A stretch of 64,000 bases of DNA from the NCBI GenBank assembly GCA_009617715.1, contig VTFK01000559.1, positions 1 to 64,000 on the forward strand, given 5' to 3'. The position numbers were made by a program, and so were the translations under genes. Each line of letters begins with the position of its first letter. Positions within the stretch are counted from its first letter, which is position 1. Below are positions 45,110-57,430 of the stretch, one piece after another. A model generated the notes under the pieces. The model searched no databases, had not been told where the DNA came from, and saw only the letters and a list, made by a program, of their open reading frames with translations. Source of the stretch: Plectrocnemia conspersa (Eukaryota; Arthropoda; Insecta; Trichoptera; Polycentropodidae).

Positions 45110-45670
45110 CGTACAAATCACTGAAAAACTTATAGTCCCCACGGGGTTCCAGCTTTTAGATACCCCAAAAAAACTTCGGGCGTAGCCAGTCGTGAATTGC
45201 CTGCTGCACCTCTTTGTTGGACCTGAACCATTTTTATCTCTGCATTCAAATGCTTATGTCATTGTAATTCGATCGAAAATGACTTGAGAAAATATATGTC
45301 TCGTTATGGTAACAGTATTATGAACATATATGGTGCTCCAAAATATCATACCAAAAGAGTAATCGCAGATAAAAAAAAACAATGTTTTCATATGGCACTA
45401 TTCCTTGCTCGCTTTATCGTTTTTCAGCTAGTAGTACTTAATTAAGGTTTCATCTCCATCAACAATTTCCTAGGTAGCCACCACCTTCTACATCAAAACG
45501 TTTTCGTTAACTGTTACACGGTGATTTTCTTTCACAATGTCTTTAACCACTTTTAAACGAGAAATGCTTGCTTTTAAACGAGATAAATTTGCGTGCGGAA
45601 CATGTCTCGAATTGCACCAACCCGAGTGACGTTCGCGTTTTTCGACTTGTCTGTATTACATACGATAAAA
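45110..45670 (-). pseudogene. Mariner transposase remnant with internal deletion
   Basis: On the minus strand VVKDIVKENHRVTVNENVL (N-terminal region), then EIVDGDETLIKYY (45431-45466, with the first catalytic Asp of the GDE motif), then after a gap WFRSNKEVQQAIHDWLRPKF (45165-45230) and a G-D-Y ending are readable. The middle catalytic block and the third Asp block are missing. Stops and frameshifts are present. TIRs were not located. Confidence 0.8.
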
Positions 45671-46029
45671 AAATGAAACACGCTTGCCAGATGCCACTTT
45701 ACGCTTGGTAGATTTATACATATCGCTTCCTCTGCTTTATCTTGTATACGTGTCTAATTTTTATTTTTTTTAATTATATAAAAAAAATTATACAAAATAA
45801 TAAAACACAAAAAATCTTGATATTTTTGGTTACATTTTTGTTAAAAAGTCCTGAGGATGCAGTGTTTAACTAGTGCAATGGACTTATATCATATTATCTG
45901 ATCGAAAATATTATGATACAAAACTCACACTGTTTCAGAATTTTATAGTATATGACAGACATGTGACCATACTGAACTTACATTCCACGATTCTTTTTTT
46001 TCCTTAATCAAAACAAATGACAGTGGCAG

Positions 46030-46184
46030 TAACTTATTCTGCATTATATCACTTAAATTAAGTGTTTGTGGACTTCAATGTAAGGGTGTTAATTCATAAA
46101 ATACCATAAACCATAGGCATTTACCCATTAAATCACATTTTTAAATAGTGATATATGCCAATCTCCTCATCATTTACTTTTTTG
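46030..46184 (+). repeat. Direct duplication, copy 2
   Basis: Sister of 44780-44960; it runs straight into the left arm of the fold-back structure at 46185. No trace of the 44318-44779 ORF accompanies it. Confidence 0.75.
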
Positions 46185-46510
46185 CTGCATTTTAAGGTAC
46201 TGCCTTGCCTTCGTAAACCCTGTATATTGCACTGCTAGCAATATATTAGTGTTTTCAATTTTAAATGCACTTCCAATTTGGTTCAGCCTAGAACAAATCA
46301 GCACTTTTTGAAAAATATTTTTTTCCTCTGCCGTGCACTTTTTCTTTAAAAAATAATTATAAATGAATTTAATAAAAATATGTAGCTTTCGGATATTATT
46401 TTCGAATCTGTTCGTATTTCTTTATAGACAGGAATCGGAAATTTAGTTTGCTTTTTTTCATAATGAGGAACTAATTAAGGAACCTTATCTTTAATAAAAA
46501 AAAATCCGGT

Positions 46511-46529
46511 GATGTACACTCAGTGTACA
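46511..46529. repeat. 19-bp palindrome in the left arm
   Basis: ATGTACACTCAGTGTACAT is symmetric about its central base and is repeated in the right arm at 48314-48332 (central base G). Confidence 0.85.
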
Positions 46530-47285
46530 TATAACAATTTGATATAAAATAGTGATTTAAGAAGCACGTATACATTACAAAATAGTTACTACCATAATAA
46601 ACAGATGTCGTAGCAAATATTTTAATATAAGTGTTAAAAATAAGTAAATAAATTAAATAAAGCAAATATTCAAAATATTGATTTTTTAAATTATATTAAA
46701 AATAAACATATTACATATTTATTTTCTAAAATAATACTGGAAAATGCTGATATCTCTGTACGCAAATATCACTTATGTATTGATATCAAATTTTGTTAAA
46801 AAATAATTTATTTTCATAACCTAATTAATTATGTAAATATAGCACGAATCAGTAACTAAAACATGATTATTTAATTCGAAATAAAGGTACACTCGCTGTA
46901 CTTCACAGTAAAAGATAGGTTACCATCCATAAATTAACCGTTTAAGAGTTTCCAGATAAAATAAAAGTCTTTTGAAAACAGTTTCTTATTTATTGATATT
47001 CTAAGAAAATGTTTTAATACACTCTGATACTAATGAACCCAATCATTCTTAGTAAATCGGATTATTTTAATTTATTCCCCTTTTAAACCGATAGAGATGG
47101 TTAATACGTAGATTAAATATAGAAAATTACTTAGAAGCCGATCGTTATTATTAAAATCGCATGAATAATTAAGACGATCGCTTATTTTTGTTTTTCGTAA
47201 ATTGGTTTTTGAGGCGAAAATTGTTTAATAACGAAGCCCCTGAGAGCTGCCAGACTAATGTCAGTTCGAAAATTTAATAAAATAT

Positions 47286-47492
47286 TCACAACGGGTTCAA
47301 GAAACCATACCCCGTTGATATGCAAAATTTATCAGATTTATACATAGTTAAGTAAAAAGCATTCGCGCTCGACCCTTGATTTTTTTTCTCTAAAACGCTG
47401 CTCGAGCGGCGTCGCGTTATGGCCAAAAAATAGCGACGCAGACAGCTGTCAAAAGTTGACGTAGGAATATAAAACGCAAACGATAGACGCAT
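47286..47492 (-). other. Short ORF A in the fold-back core, related to ORF B
   Basis: A minus-strand frame reads RRYFLAITRRRSSSVLEKKN and shares an FYI...RRxFLAxT...EKK pattern with the frame at 47786-47986. The similarity suggests a duplicated segment. No known family was recognised. Confidence 0.3.
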
Positions 47493-47785
47493 ATGGGTGA
47501 GCTAACTTATTATTTTATTAAAACAATATACATCTTTATAGCACATTTAAGAATATAAGCGTTAAAAAAATGTGTTTTAATATTGCCAGTTTTAAAAATT
47601 AAATGATAATAATTTACTTGGAGGCTAATAAATTAAAAATAAAGTTATGATTTTTCAAGCGTTACGTCATTGATTCACCGAATTATTTCGGCCATGTCAT
47701 ATTTAGAGATGTTATTAGCGGTTCTTTTTTACGGAAATCTTTTTATTTATTTAATTCTTGTAAACTATGGAAATGCTTCAATAGC

Positions 47786-47986
47786 TTAAGGTCGGACACT
47801 AAACGTTGTAAAATTATATTGAATGATTAATCGACAGTTTAGTGAAAACTGTCGCACGCCTACCTTTTTTTCAAAATTGATGTTTAAAATTTGTTGAGTT
47901 ACGGCCAAAAAATGGCGGCGTCGAAAACTATTAAAAGTTATTGCATCTTTTGAACCATTTTTGATATAAAAATAATATGAATGCAT
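47786..47986 (-). other. Short ORF B in the fold-back core, related to ORF A
   Basis: A minus-strand frame reads RRRHFLAVTQQILNINFEKK; see ORF A. At the DNA level both share GGCCAAAAAATRGCGRCG, showing common origin. Confidence 0.3.
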
Positions 47987-48313
47987 AACCTTACACGTTT
48001 AAAATGTAAATAAACTAATGTTTCACGACTTTTTCACAAATTCATAAAACTTATGTCACTAGCTGTATATAAAATATTTATATTAAATTTTAATTCTTAC
48101 AGAGATATCAACATTTTTCAGTATTATTTTAAAAAATAAATATTTAGTATGTTTATTTTTATTATTTTTTTTAAAATCAGTATTTTGAATATTTGCGATA
48201 TTCAATTTATTTACTTATTTTTAGCACTTATATTAAAATAATTGCTATGACTTGATTATTATGATTATGACTGTTTTGTGATATATACGTGCTATTTTTT
48301 ACCAAATTTTTAC

Positions 48314-48332
48314 ATGTACACTGAGTGTACAT
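48314..48332. repeat. 19-bp palindrome in the right arm
   Basis: ATGTACACTGAGTGTACAT, followed by CACCGG as in the mirror position of the left arm. Confidence 0.85.
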
Positions 48333-48562
48333 CACCGGAGCGCAAGGAATTTTTTTAGAGATAAGGTCCATTCATTATTATTAAATTTATTTATAATTAT
48401 TTTTTAAGGAAAAGAGAATTTTTAATAGATGTAAAATTTCCGTTTTTTCGTTCAAAAAATGCTGATTTGTTTTAGCCTAAAGCAAATAAAAATTGGAAAT
48501 GCATTTTAAATTGATAAACAGGGTTTACAAATACAAGACAGTACCTTAAAATAACCGCTGTA

Positions 48563-50938
48563 CTTGCAACATATAGTACATATACAATAAAATCACACAA
48601 ATTAAAGATGTAAATAATATAAACACGCATATCCGCGTGTTATTTACTTGGCTTAATTTATTTTCAATTACTATTTTATTGGTTTAGCTTTTATTATTGC
48701 TATTATTATACCTTTTAATCTATTTGAAATTAAAAAAAATATATAAATACATTAAATTAAATTAATATATTTTCGATTTCTTAATATTTAACATTAAATG
48801 GAAATTAGTTAGGAATATTATCTTGTTTTGAACTCTTTAATTTATTTCAAAGATGCATACAAAATAGCTGATACTTTCGCTCGAATATGATTTTTAGCTT
48901 TAAAAGTAGTCAAAGCATATCAACAAATAATTTCGATAACCAGATAACGCACTGATTAATAAACATTGGCTCTTTTCCAAAAAATTTCAGTCAAAGTTTC
49001 TGTACCGATTGAACCATATGTAAAAAATAAGACCACTTAAATGTCACTGGTACTCAATCAACGCCATGCTTTACACGTCAAACATTTTTCCGTGCGGGAT
49101 CTTTCACTTCATGAGAGATCCTTGATGAACTATTGTACCTAAAAATGTAAAAAAACAATTTCTAAATTTGTAGGAGTACATTTTTTAGCTTGCTTTGTAG
49201 ATAAGAATAATAAAGCGCAGGTATTACAGTGAAACTATTTTAAGCATTATTTCGCTATATTTTTCTATCATATATTCACTATATTTTTTTATGAGAATCT
49301 GGAATAAAAATGATATAATATACAACCTTAGAAATTCTTTTGAATTTTTAAATAGGTGTCTTTTGGCACAAACTGCACATTATATCTTAAAAACAATTCA
49401 TTACAATTTTTATGGATTTTAAAATATAGCAATTTAAGTATCTAGTAAGTTTATACATGTTTATAAATCTAAATACTCTTGCAGCACAGTTTTAATATGT
49501 TTTAATGATATAGTTTTGCAATACAATTTTGTGCATTTATTTTCTGGTAACTATCATATAATCGCTGTAGTTTTAATATAATTCTATATTAGATAAAACA
49601 GATAGTTTTTGGGTATCACAATACATATGAGAAATGAATATTATATCTATGAAATATTACAATTTAAAATCATATTTATTGGTTATGGATTTATAATATC
49701 TGAATTTATATTTATTATGTGTCATATTAATTAGTATAATATCATATTTGAAGTATTCATAATATAATAATTTGTTATGAAACAGTAAATATTCTCTCAA
49801 AAGCAAACACGTGTTTCTTCCACGAATCTTAATATTTCAAAACGTTCACTTAAATAAATTTGTGTATTGTTAATTAATGTTTACCATAGGTATATACCAA
49901 AAGAGGGGATCAGAAATCATATATGAGCACCACTTTTCCTTTAGGCGGAAAATGTGACGTATTATTATTATATGTACATGTGAATACAGAGCGCTCGGTC
50001 ATATCATTGTGTAGACGTCTAGAAATAAGCTCGTTCTATTAGAGAGCGTCGATTTATTCAGTCTTATGCGAATTACACACACATAATGAAGCTCTTTGAA
50101 ACATCTCCGGGGACACGAGAGAAACATTAAGACTAGATGAGCTTCGCTCTCTTTGTCTCTTGTGTAAAATTTAGCGAGAACATTTTCGTGTAGCATGTGT
50201 CAAAATATTGCTCCAAAATGATTGCTTCTTTACATATTTTTCTGTCAAATTGTAGGTGAGCTTCACAGTGATTTTTTAAATTAAAAATATTCTGTAACAC
50301 GCAGAACACCATAATTCTCAGTAATGATTATTGTTACGATCGAAGTATAAATAAGCAGAGTCAGAGAACGAATCGTTTGTGAGAAAATACCGATTTTCGT
50401 TGTAACGACATTACGTATTTCCTGTTAGTGTCGTTCGTTTAATATTTATCGCAATACTACTCTTATCTTAAAATATCTGTATAATATTTTAAAAGTAACT
50501 GCGGTGACGAAAGTAATTATTTAACGTGTATGTATGTTTTACGGTTATTGCTTTATATAAGATTTTAACTGTAAAGCTACTGCTTAACGCTCTAAATAAA
50601 ACTTCACCAGTATTATTTTCCGATTTTTGTTGTGCTTTTAGAGTTACAAATTAAGTATTTAATTGAAAAAAATACTTGATGTAGTAGTAATGTTAATGTT
50701 TTAAAATTCGCCGTTTCATGCTCTATGATTTTTTGCTGCTTTTGTGTGTGTTCCGTTTGTTTTTATACTAGAACTTTTTTTGTGTTTGACCAAGATACGA
50801 TGCTGTGCAATAGCGCCTAAAGCAGATCCTGAACAGCTGTTTTGATGTATATAGCTAATCCCACGGAATTAATGACCGACAATACGATGGCACTTTTTTG
50901 TGCAAAAGCCTTACAATTTGCTCGTCGGGTCGATAAAT
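48563..50938. other. AT-rich intronic DNA, nothing recognised
   Basis: No gene; a slightly GC-richer patch lies at 49990-50200. Confidence 0.45.
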
Positions 50939-51005
50939 TAGCACGGTAGACAAGCGGTATTAGTTACCTAAAAGACAGGTTCGAATCTCATATGGACTTC
51001 AGTGT
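50939..51005 (+). mobile_element. tRNA-derived SINE head fragment
   Basis: An A-box-like TAGACAAGCGG (50947-50957) and a B box GGTTCGAATCT (50979-50989) occur in the correct order. The spacing of about 21 nt is shorter than in a tRNA gene, so this is a truncated SINE head, not a tRNA. AAAAGACAGGTTCGAATCTC is similar to the inverted piece at 55823. Confidence 0.6.
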
Positions 51006-52620
51006 TTATCACGCTCTATTATTAGTGATTATTATGTAATTATAATTCAGATCGATAATCACAGATAAGGTTTCTCTAGATTTCATTAACCTCACAGATA
51101 AATATTGTGATGATTAATTAAGTCGTACATTTAATATATTGAAAATTCTCAATAATATACTACTTTAGCTCATAAATATTATAATTAAATATATGTACAA
51201 TATGTCTAATATAAAATGTATGGAATTGGTTTATGCCGCTTTTAACGCTTCTAAAGCTATATGCTTGCCGACAGTCTATTTAATTCAGCGGTCCTGACTT
51301 CCTGGGGAATCAGAATAAACTTTTTTCTGTCGCAAAATTCAGTTTCACCCCCTGTAGACCTGGGGAGTGGTTCTGTTACGAGGATGAAACGCAATGCATG
51401 CAGAGCACATCTCCCTGAGTGCTCGAGAGAAACACTATTGTATCTCTAATAACATATTTTGTGCAACGGCGGGTTGGGTCGTCACAAACTAAGTGCCCAC
51501 CCATAAGGGTTGGACTCGTAGAGCCTTATTACATAGTTCAACTTCTGTCGCAACATAAATTTGTCAAAAAATGACTAATTAAGTATGTACCATTAATATA
51601 GTAAATAAAATTATATTATTAAAATAAAAATATATTAGCCGTCATATGGAGTGCCAAGTGGCGCGACGCAGATCGCGTACTCTCTCAGTCTCTTAGCCAC
51701 TGCAAGCCAGTCAACACGTACTGAGTATGGCCTGTTACGTTTCTAGTGGTTGATTTATGACTTACGATTTACAATACCGATTCTTTGCAAGCATATACCT
51801 CAAATTAAATTCGTATAAATACAGTATTTATATTAAAAAAATGTTTATATAAAACCACTGTTTCATAAAATCATGTTTCACTTCAACTACGTTGACGATT
51901 TACAAAACGTCTATATATATGGGTCGCTACAAAATTTTAAGCAAGAAGAGTGGTCTGAAAACAAAATAGTTTGGGCATCACTAAATTACTATACCATACA
52001 GTCTAATAAATATCTCGTTAGACTATCTATGTACGATAATTCAAATATCAATGATTTAATTTTCATGCAATGGCTGAAATATACAACGCATTTCTTTGCA
52101 TTTGCTACCAAACATCTCTTTTTTATTTGGCACCGACCATATCAATTGTTCAGATTTTTTATTAGACTTAAATACGATTGTTTAACGCCAAAAAATTAAT
52201 AAAATCGTTTTTAATAATTCTCAAATAAATCAAATAAGTCATTGTAACAAATTTCGTTGCAACAATTAAGACTGGTCCCGACATAGTAATGCCAAAAATT
52301 ATGAAATATTTACTAATGTACAAAAATATTATAAATTATTACTTGAATCTTAGTCGGCCGAGGGCTATTTTTGCCTACATGCTTATAAATTTGTGCTTCG
52401 CGCTCATAATTTTACGCTACTCATTTGTGATATTGCGTTTTTTGCACTTGGCGTTTAAAATCTTGTTTTTATGCTAGTGTTACACACAAGTTATTATTTA
52501 AAATAAACTATTTAATTTATTGCTATCTTATTAGAAAACTTATCTTATAGTTATTCATTTTCGGTATTTATTTTTTAGAAACGCTAGTAAATAATATACA
52601 GCTAAAACATTATTTCTATC
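51006..52620. other. Intronic DNA, two GC-richer patches
   Basis: The patches at about 51260-51550 and 51640-51770 look single-copy. A 108-codon + frame at 51873-52196 has no recognisable similarity and is treated as chance. Confidence 0.35.
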
Positions 52621-52624
52621 TAAA

Positions 52625-53105
52625 AAAAGAGCTTCCAAACCGGGCCCCCGGGTACCCGCGTGTTTTTAAAGGAGCAGAGAACCGGGTAAAGTTAACGGGT
52701 ACCCGGTTCTTTTCATTTCAATATAATGTTTAATTTTTTTTAATTAAACATCTGTTATCACACGATTTTAAAGTAGCAAAATTCTCCATCTTCTTTTTCT
52801 ATTTTGCAAAACCGATTTATAGATTAGTTAAGCCCTTCCAGGCTACGATATTCGGTGCTTCCAAGAAGTCCGTTGAAATCACAGCTGCATACAGAGTAGG
52901 TAGTGATAAGCGGGGTATCGAAAAGGTAAAATAAATTATGATTAAAATTCAAAATCCAAGATATATAATGTTCGTAAATTTGTACTCCGGTTCAGTATAT
53001 TTTTCTTAAGTTGACAAAAATTTCCCGGAACCAAACTGGTTCCTTTATAAAAAAATACCCGAGAACCGGGTAATGTACTTGGGCGGATATTTTAATGCCC
53101 TAGAT
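52625..53105. mobile_element. Probable TIR DNA element with CCGGGTACCCGG motifs
   Basis: The left side has ACCGGGCCCCCGGGTACCCG and GAGAACCGGGTAAAG...GGGTACCCGGTTCTTTT. The right side has GGAACC...ACCCGAGAACCGGGTAATG. These inverted GC-rich motifs sit in AT-rich DNA. The middle contains a short GC-richer stretch (about 52830-52920) that might be a relic of its gene. Ends and target duplication could not be fixed. A hAT-like non-autonomous element is a guess. Confidence 0.5.
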
Positions 53106-54123
53106 AAGAGGATCATTATATTCTTAAAAAATATTTTTGATCATGCTACGTTGATTGTCACGAATGTATTTCATAGTAAATTACATAAGTACATGTTCTA
53201 ACGTATGCTATGCAGATATATAAATTAGATTAGTGTTTACACTATAAATTTTATTTTATTATTATGTGTATCGTATTCACCGATGATCACGCGTTTGCCA
53301 TAAGGGTAACATTTCGCAGTTTGAGCACAGCCATAAATGTTTTCATTTGCATTCGAATTTTATTGTGTTATAAAAAGACGTGTGTGCTCTTTTTCTGTAT
53401 TTTTACAGTCCAACCGAAAAAATAACCTACAGTATATTATCAATTTGGGAGCAGTAAAAAACGGAGCTGTGCGCTCTTTATATTCATTCGTTTTGACTCG
53501 TACGCGTTTCTTTACATTAAAAACTCACATTATTTATTAAAAAAAAATATACGTTTTAATATTGAAAATATTAATTAAATGTAAACGCCACCGCAATACA
53601 CGAAGAAGGATTGCTTTGGAGTTGTACGCCAATTTTAAATTAGTTTCAAAAGTACTGTTTATAATTCACCCTTTCGACACTGGTTAACGATCACTTCGTT
53701 AACGGAACGAGGGAAACTTTGAAGGTTCTTCATTCCCCGCATTTCGAAGCTAAAATAGCCGACAGAAAGAAAACACGCTGAAACCCATACAGTTATAACA
53801 TAATATAGAAACCTTTTCGAGTTAAAGTTCAACTAGCCAAATCCGATTTGGTATATCTGCTTTATATTGACAACATGTAAGGTAGATCAGTGATTCCCAA
53901 AAATCGAGCAACGGCATTTCATTTAATGATAAAAATTATCTAACCCACCTTTTATTCGAACCATCCATATCCTCAAAGGACTTTCTAGGTATCGATAGTA
54001 TTAATATATATAAACAATTTTATTTGATTTCCCAAATTAACATCTTTTAAATAATAAAATATATTATTACTATATGTTTATGTAAAAGTTGTTTTTTTTT
54101 TATTAAAATCACTGAACGAAATA
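53106..54123. other. Intronic DNA, nothing recognised
   Basis: A moderately GC-richer patch at 53590-53790; otherwise AT-rich. Confidence 0.4.
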
Positions 54124-55060
54124 TTATGCCTGCACTACACTCTCTGGAAGTTGGCTAAGGTTGGCCAAGGACGGAGAATATAGTGAGTTACTTCGGTCGA
54201 GTTCGGTTCTGCCCGCTCTAAAATCTCTCGGAAATTGTCCGAGGTTACCAAGAACGGGAGGTAAAGTGGGGGTAATTCGGTCGACTTGGCCAGCTTCGAA
54301 CGCTTCCGAACATTGTCGGCAAACGAGCGCGAGCGGTAAGATACTTCCCCTTTCGCTCTCTCGCGCGTTTAGTGACGACGGTGAGAGAGATAATGATATG
54401 GTTTTTCGCAAACTGAGATAGAACGAGTAACTTGATTCAATTTCAATATGTGCGTAGGCGTCCTATGGTTAACACGCATGTCGAGCGCTGCATCGTAGTC
54501 ACGTGTTCAAGTTATAATACCACATGCTTTTCGGGGACTTCAACAGACTTACTGACATCTTTGAATATTTTAGGGCACCAAAAGGGATTAATTATATTTT
54601 TGATAGTATATTCTTTTAACAGATATCGTTATTATATATTTTTTTCATATAAAATTAAATATTAGTGGTACTTGATTTTGTCAAAAAAAATTGTTTCGAA
54701 TATCCTTATGTATTTTCCTAGATCGGTTTATATAAATGTCACACCATAACGAATTCTTATTTAGAATCGATGGTGACAAATTCTAGGATAGTCACAGATG
54801 TGGTGATCGCATTCTGAAGTATTATTTTTATGCCTTATGACATTTTTCAAAAGCCGACAAAGATTTTGCGTAAATTGAATATTTACGACCGAAAAGTTTT
54901 CACTGATATTGTATTGGTGAGTGCCCACACAAACTTTTATAATTATCAGTAGCGTAATTTTAATAATACGACAATTTAAAAATTGCGATTATTTGGCACA
55001 TTTTTTGATCGCGCGCAAATATGCCAGCTGTACGTGACAGAAGCCGCCGTCATTCACTGT
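54124..55060. mobile_element. Unclassified DNA element, copy 1
   Basis: It begins TGCACTACACTCTCTGGAAG, as does the element at 63449 (TGCACTACACTATCTGGAAG). The GC-rich left part has two tandem diverged units about 85 bp apart (CTCTGGAAGTTGGC..., CTCTCGGAAATTGTCC..., each followed by TTCGGTCGA). From about 54628 to 55057 it is the reverse complement of 63567-64000. Same-orientation ends with inverted interiors are what two opposite copies of a TIR element would show. No transposase was recognised. Confidence 0.65.
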
Positions 55061-55820
55061 TGTATCGCATTGAACTTACGCATCTCATTGTACAGCCAAA
55101 AAATTTAAATAAACAAAATAAATACACTGAGAAAGAATAAAATGTTATGGCCATGAAATTTTGTATTATACGTGCTCATTATACCTGTATATTTTAATTG
55201 AATATCTGTTTTATTGTGAAAAGTTTTAAGACTAACATTGATTGATTATATTATAGCATGACATTAGTGGCATCAAAACATCCATTTTTAATGTTTAGAA
55301 ATAACCAAACTCGCGCGAATGTTTGTGGAAAATACGATAATTGATGTTCCTAGTTGTATTGTTTTTCCTTTGAACCTCGTTTCCGTTCGCTTTGTAACTT
55401 TCTTTCTAATCGTCGAATCTCGTAAATTCTCCCACTGATCGATTAATTTGTTTGCGGCTTTTGCATTCGTTAGTGGAAAGAGAAAACACAAGGCGGCTCA
55501 TAACTTGCTACCGTTGTGTGTATTGGGTTATTTCTAGCCATGTTTATTGTGAACGTATTAGCGTTGTACGTTCTGAAAAAAAATGTGTATATTTTCTGTA
55601 CGAATTTAGATCGACGTATAGCAGAAAGTATAAGACTTATGACAGTACGATTAACAGCGTCATAAATAGATAAGCATATAAAGTATACAGACGACGAGTC
55701 TTGGACTTTTTTGTTTATACATTTACGATACTCTCTATGAACTACATTAAAATTTTTAATAAAGAATATTTGCTACAATAATTATACTAATTCCTAAGAT
55801 CAATCTCTCATACATTTTTC
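55061..55820. other. Intronic DNA, nothing recognised
   Basis: Short ORFs on both strands near 55288-55673 have no recognisable similarity. Confidence 0.4.
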
Positions 55821-55822
55821 AT

Positions 55823-55880
55823 GTGGGATTTAAACCCAAGTCTTTCAGGTGTTAGTCATCGACTTACACGTCTTAATTTT
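55823..55880 (-). mobile_element. tRNA-derived SINE head fragment, inverted
   Basis: The minus strand reads CCTGAAAGACTTGGGTTTAA ATCCCACATG-type sequence with a B-box-like GGGTTTAAATCCC (55824-55836). It parallels CCTAAAAGAC-GGTTCGAATCTCATATG at 50970. Confidence 0.5.
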
Positions 55881-57095
55881 TCTTTGATTTATATATATGT
55901 TTAATTTTTTAATGGGATAAAAATAAAGATATTTTTAATTAGTCTGTCTTTGGTTATGGTGATAAGAACACATTATTGTTGGTATTATTTTTTTCTATAT
56001 TACCATCAAAGTTTGACAAAGGAATAAATGAAGTAAAGGCATAAACGCTACCGAAACCATTTAATAATAAATGATGAAAAATGTTCAAAAAATTCAAAAG
56101 CGTTGATTAATATCAAATCAAAAATAAAATGACCTCAGAAAATCAACATTGGTTTTCTAAATTTGCTGATCCTTAAAAAAATATGTAGGAATTATCAACG
56201 TTATCAATACTCAATGATCATTTAAAAGGAATAGAAAATAATACATTAGGAGCTTTGATTCCGTAAAACTCCTTACCATGAATAAACATATATTAATCGC
56301 TACTGTTTAGACATAAGACAATCGTTTTTTGTAGAGAATTACAACAATCCAAAGATATAAAACAATGACTTTTTTCATCTGTTGCGACTACTCGGGCAAC
56401 AATATCAATATAAGGAATACACTAATTTTTTCCCATTTAAATAAATGCGCTTCATGAACAAATCTTTAGTACATCTTATATTATAACACATAAGAACCAG
56501 ACGTAAACAGTGATTACCAAAGAATTTTAAAAACCATAAACATAATACTTGGGAAACAACTATGGTTTCATATATAAAGGGCCACCCGGGAAAACTACTC
56601 ATTTTTTATTAGCTATGGCATAAATTACAGCAACAAATTTTGATTTTACTAACTAAAATTTTTTTTTCATCCGTACAAGTCTGTGAGATCCAATATAAAA
56701 GACTTGATACTTGCTTACGTACAATAATGAGAAGAGAGACTCAGGGACCTTGTTGCTTATATGCTGTGAGAGTATATTTATTTATTGAGCGGTACTATGA
56801 TAACACTGACGTGACTGTGACAGAGGGTAGCACATTCTTTGGCGGAACTTGACGGGAGTTTGACGTACGGTGGTGCCTCATCCGCCGATCACTCATAGCA
56901 TATAAACTTCAATAAAAATACTACTGCAGCGGCCCACTCTGTATCTAATTGTCACCCGTCATCATCCGTCCGCCAAAAGGCTTTTGATCAAATTAAAAAT
57001 GGACAGTTTTAGGTTATCACATAAAATGAATATTTTTTTATACATGCTGTCCCGAATTTTCGAATAAATTTCGACCGTTAGACGTGTGTTTGAGG
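55881..57095. other. Intronic DNA, one GC-richer patch (56640-56990)
   Basis: The patch contains TTATATGCTGTGAGAG and, downstream, its near complement CTCATAGCATATAA. A decayed TIR element is possible but not supported further. Confidence 0.35.
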
Positions 57096-57099
57096 TTAC

Positions 57100-57430
57100 G
57101 TTAAACCCGATCGTTAATGTGCGGAAAATCGCAAGCTAACCGCACGCAAATTGTCTCGTCGTTGCACAATTGGCAATTACAGACTACTTTACAGTAGTAA
57201 TTGCCTCGTAAAGACCGGGAGAGCGCTCTGCAGCCGTTTGTGCCAAAAGCAATTCTACGCTTGTCATACCAGCTCGGCCATGATTCAAAATTTCTGACTC
57301 TCTCTCTCTCTCTCTTCCACCTTACCAAAGAGAGGGCAGATCGTATGATGCAGATTTCGGGTTGGTGGCCAGTCAGAAGGCCCGGGTCAGAAAATGGGTC
57401 ACCCGCTTTTATGCAGCCCGGGTAACCGAC
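57100..57430. promoter_or_regulatory. GC-rich island with (CT)n run and CCCGGG motifs
   Basis: Single-copy-looking GC-rich block. GGCAATTACAGACTACTTTA and its partner TAGTAATTGCC form a dyad near 57170-57208. A CT microsatellite at 57297-57316 could bind GAGA-factor-like proteins. Paired CCCGGGT motifs occur at 57381 and 57417. No coding evidence. A good enhancer candidate by composition only. Confidence 0.35.

Larger units (their letters stand above)
46185..48562. mobile_element. Fold-back structure with long inverted-repeat arms
   Basis: The left arm (46185 to about 46780) and right arm (about 48085 to 48562) are reverse complements at good identity. Shared blocks include ATTTTAAGGTACTG, AACAAATCAGCA/TGCTGATTTGTT, TCCGGTGATGTACACT and GCAAATATTCAAAATA. 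The 1.3-kb centre carries two related segments with short ORFs (47286-47492 and 47786-47986, minus). No transposase was recognised. A fold-back DNA transposon or two opposed copies of an unknown repeat would both explain it. Confidence 0.75.

Noticed and set aside
51873..52196. 108-codon + ORF
   Set aside because: AT-driven composition, no recognisable motif or homologue, no splice or promoter context.
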